The translations under genes and the position numbers were made by a program. From Stieleria maiorica (lineage in GTDB: Bacteria > Planctomycetota > Planctomycetia > Pirellulales > Pirellulaceae), in contig NZ_CP036264.1 in NCBI RefSeq assembly GCF_008035925.1, positions 1,461,409 through 1,525,408 on the forward strand: a stretch of DNA of 64,000 nucleotides, given 5' to 3'. Of this stretch, positions 62,065-64,000 are shown piece by piece. Every line of letters starts with the position of its first letter. Position 1 is the stretch's first letter. Under the pieces are notes generated by a model that was not told where the DNA came from, did no database searches, and saw nothing but the letters and a program-made list of their open reading frames with translations.

Positions 62065-64000
62065 TCAGGCGACGGGGACGACGATCCGACCGGCAATCGA
62101 GTGGATGTCTTGCATCACCAGTCGCGTGGTGCCTTCGTCCCCCAATTCCGCAAAGCGTTCCATCGCCAACGTCGGCGTGTTGAACTGCGGCAGTCCCAAC
62201 GAGCCGCTGGTGCCGCGCAGCCAATGCGCCAGTGAGGCAACGTCGTCCCAGCGATGCTGATCAATCGCCTGATCCATTTCCGACAATTTGTCATCCAGGC
62301 GTTGCAAGAAGTCGACCACGATCTCGCGGAATTCCGGATCGTCCATCGGCAGCGCCGAATGGATCGGATGTTGATCGGGATCCGCCGCCGACGATCGGTC
62401 GGACGGCTCTGCGCTGCTGACCGGGGCGGCCAACGGGATCGGTGACGCGGCCACATCGCCGGGCAGGTCGATCCGTGAGGCCAGGTTATACAGCTGTTGC
62501 AGGGGGGCCTGACAGGCGTCGGCATCGTGGGCCTTGGCTTGCCGCTCCAACGCATAGGCGGGATCGACAAACTGTTCAAAACCCGCGCTGCCGCTGACGC
62601 CCTTCAACCAGTGGGCTTCGGCGGCCAGCTGGCTGAACTGTTGTTGCTGCAGCAGTTGCCCCAAGCCCGGCAATCGCGATCGCAAGGCATCGACGAAGTC
62701 TTGGGCGATCTCCAAAAAGTCGGGGTCGTCCAGCGGATAACTGCAGGTGACTTTCTCGACGTCCGATGCGGACGATTCGGTCGCGGCGGTCGGCGTCTCG
62801 ATCTCGCGTGTCTCGGTCTCCGCTGTCACCTCCGACGGGGTGTCCGGTGCAGCAGCGGACTTCGAGCTGGAATCGTCGTACGGTTCCCCATCGAGTTCTT
62901 CACCGAGTTCTTCAGCAAGTTCTTCAGCAAGGGTTTCCAGCAGGTGATCGATCTTGATCGGCTTGGACAGGAATCCGCTGCAGCCGGCGTCAAAGCATTT
63001 TTCTTGATCGCCCTGCATCGCGTTTGCCGTCAGCGCGTAGATCGGTTTGGTGTACCCGTCGGCGCGCAACGTGCGTGTCGCGGTGTAGCCGTCCATCACC
63101 GGCATCTGCATGTCCATCAAGATGATGTCGAAGGATTGTTCGGTCGTCGCATCGATCGCCAGTTGGCCGTTTTCCACCGCCACGACTTCGGCGCCGGCTT
63201 GGCCCAGGACCAGTTGCAGCAGTTTTCGGTTGGGCGAACCGTCGTCGGCGACCAGAATCCTGCACGGAGGCAATTGCCGCACCTTGGCTCTCTCGGCGGT
63301 CGATTGCGTCTCCGATTCGGCCAGGTCGGCCGGGTCGATCAGTTCCAATTCGTCGGGGCTGCCGATCGTGATTCGAATCGTGAACGTCGTACCTTCGCCG
63401 GGCGTGCTGACCAGCGAGATGTCGCCACCCATCGCTTCGGCCAGTTGCTTGCTGATGGCGAGTCCCAGGCCGGTTCCGCCGAACCGTCGGGTGATCGAGG
63501 TGTCGGCTTGGGCGAACGGTTCAAACACTTTCGCTTGGGCTTCGGGAGAGATCCCAATTCCGGTGTCGGCGACATCGATCGCCAGAACGAGGTTCTTGTC
63601 GGTGCGTTGTTTGGTGGCTTCCTGATCGATCCTGGCGATGATTTCGACGCTACCTTCGTCGGTGAATTTGATCGCGTTGCCGGCCAGGTTCATGATCGCC
63701 TGACGCAGCCGTACCGAATCGCCTTGGATGGTCTTGGGCAACAGCCCGTCGTTGCGAAACTTGAGTGCGATGTCTTTTTCGTCTGCTTTGCTGCGGAGCA
63801 ATGAGACGACTTCTTTGATCAGTTTGTAGGGCGAGCAGGGGCCGAGTTCCAATTCCATCTGCCCGGATTCAACCTTGGACAAATCCAAGATGTCGTTGAT
63901 CAACGCCAGCAGGTGTTCGCCGCTGCCGTGGATTGTATCCAAGTACTCTTGTCGGTCGGCCACCGAGGTGTCGAAACCGCGGCGGAGCACGTCGGTGTAT
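62065..64000 (-). CDS. Hybrid sensor histidine kinase with receiver and two Hpt domains (5' end outside window)
   Basis: At least 645 residues are present. The protein begins in the HisKA helices ([20 protein letters not shown]); the phospho-accepting His lies upstream of the window. The ATPase domain has the N box [11 protein letters not shown]1 [11 protein letters not shown], the F box and [15 protein letters not shown]. The receiver has [13 protein letters not shown] and the phospho-Asp in [13 protein letters not shown]. After an acidic linker come two Hpt-type domains, each with a conserved His: [17 protein letters not shown] and [17 protein letters not shown]. Signal goes His to Asp to His, then probably to a response regulator elsewhere. 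The sensor part is not visible. Confidence 0.9.
   Translation of the reverse strand, partial: YTDVLRRGFDTSVADRQEYLDTIHGSGEHLLALINDILDLSKVESGQMELELGPCSPYKLIKEVVSLLRSKADEKDIALKFRNDGLLPKTIQGDSVRLRQAIMNLAGNAIKFTDEGSVEIIARIDQEATKQRTDKNLVLAIDVADTGIGISPEAQAKVFEPFAQADTSITRRFGGTGLGLAISKQLAEAMGGDISLVSTPGEGTTFTIRITIGSPDELELIDPADLAESETQSTAERAKVRQLPPCRILVADDGSPNRKLLQLVLGQAGAEVVAVENGQLAIDATTEQSFDIILMDMQMPVMDGYTATRTLRADGYTKPIYALTANAMQGDQEKCFDAGCSGFLSKPIKIDHLLETLAEELAEELGEELDGEPYDDSSSKSAAAPDTPSEVTAETETREIETPTAATESSASDVEKVTCSYPLDDPDFLEIAQDFVDALRSRLPGLGQLLQQQQFSQLAAEAHWLKGVSGSAGFEQFVDPAYALERQAKAHDADACQAPLQQLYNLASRIDLPGDVAASPIPLAAPVSSAEPSDRSSAADPDQHPIHSALPMDDPEFREIVVDFLQRLDDKLSEMDQAIDQHRWDDVASLAHWLRGTSGSLGLPQFNTPTLAMERFAELGDEGTTRLVMQDIHSIAGRIVVPVA

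Overview
The window is about 64 kb of moderately high-GC bacterial chromosome that looks like a planctomycete, most likely of the Pirellulaceae (Rhodopirellula-type). The signs are methanofuran-biosynthesis genes in a bacterium, a CxAxR-type secreted sulfatase, a PEP-CTERM protein, an ECF sigma factor next to a zinc-finger/Ser-Thr kinase, a SxtJ/DUF5989 pair near a NodU-type carbamoyltransferase, and Gram-negative envelope genes (kdsA, Mla transporter). This is inferred from gene content; no rRNA or other phylogenetic marker was available beyond rpsA and ileS. I saw no tRNA, rRNA, CRISPR array, transposase gene or phage module.

Layout. 1-9.9 kb: 3' end of tilS, a secreted FAD oxidoreductase, an antiporter fused to a PTS-EIIA-like domain, a GNAT acetyltransferase, rpsA with a clear terminator, and a glucose-dehydrogenase-like enzyme of haloarchaeal type. 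10.6-15.8 kb: a SUF iron-sulfur operon (sufR, sufC, sufB, sufD, MIP18-like gene). 15.8-18.8 kb: mfnD, mfnF, mfnE for methanofuran, the last overlapping a carbamoyltransferase gene. 20.5-21.3 kb: a repeat array. 21.3-25.2 kb: SxtJ and DUF5989 genes converging on an ECF sigma/kinase/export-domain operon. 25.8-28.7 kb: mlaE-mlaF-mlaD. 29.1-33.2 kb: ileS-purN. 33.4-45.5 kb: envelope and general genes (degenerate transglutaminase-like protein, kdsA, acyltransferase, glycosyltransferase, proline-rich lipoprotein, PEP-CTERM protein, TPR-methyltransferase, sugar-phosphate transferase, nadC, ComEA-like protein). 45.7-49.0 kb: two phosphohexomutases. 49.1-51.4 kb: TPR/redoxin protein. 52.2-59.2 kb: a three-gene module of a 1740-aa HEAT-like/zinc-peptidase/VWA protein, a CobS/MoxR-like AAA+ ATPase and a nucleotidyltransferase-fold protein. 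59.2-64 kb: sulfatase, DUF4404 protein, CBS protein, and a hybrid histidine kinase cut by the window edge.

The gaps between genes are rich in small palindromic interspersed repeats. I separate them into families: A (core TGAGCCGAYGGCGCTAGCC), B (GTTCCCAGGCTCCGCCTGGGAAC type), C (GTAGCGGAAgCcGCCAAG type), D (a ~126-bp element with 16-bp terminal inverted repeats) and E (93-bp tandem array), plus single palindromes. Some copies nest in others, and some supply the stop codon of the preceding gene (tilS, mfnF, probably the carbamoyltransferase).

The strongest candidate for an undescribed system is the 52.2-59.2 kb module: AAA+ and VWA partners like those of chelatases and MoxR systems, but with a very large HEAT-like region and an HELGHH zinc-peptidase motif fused to the VWA domain.
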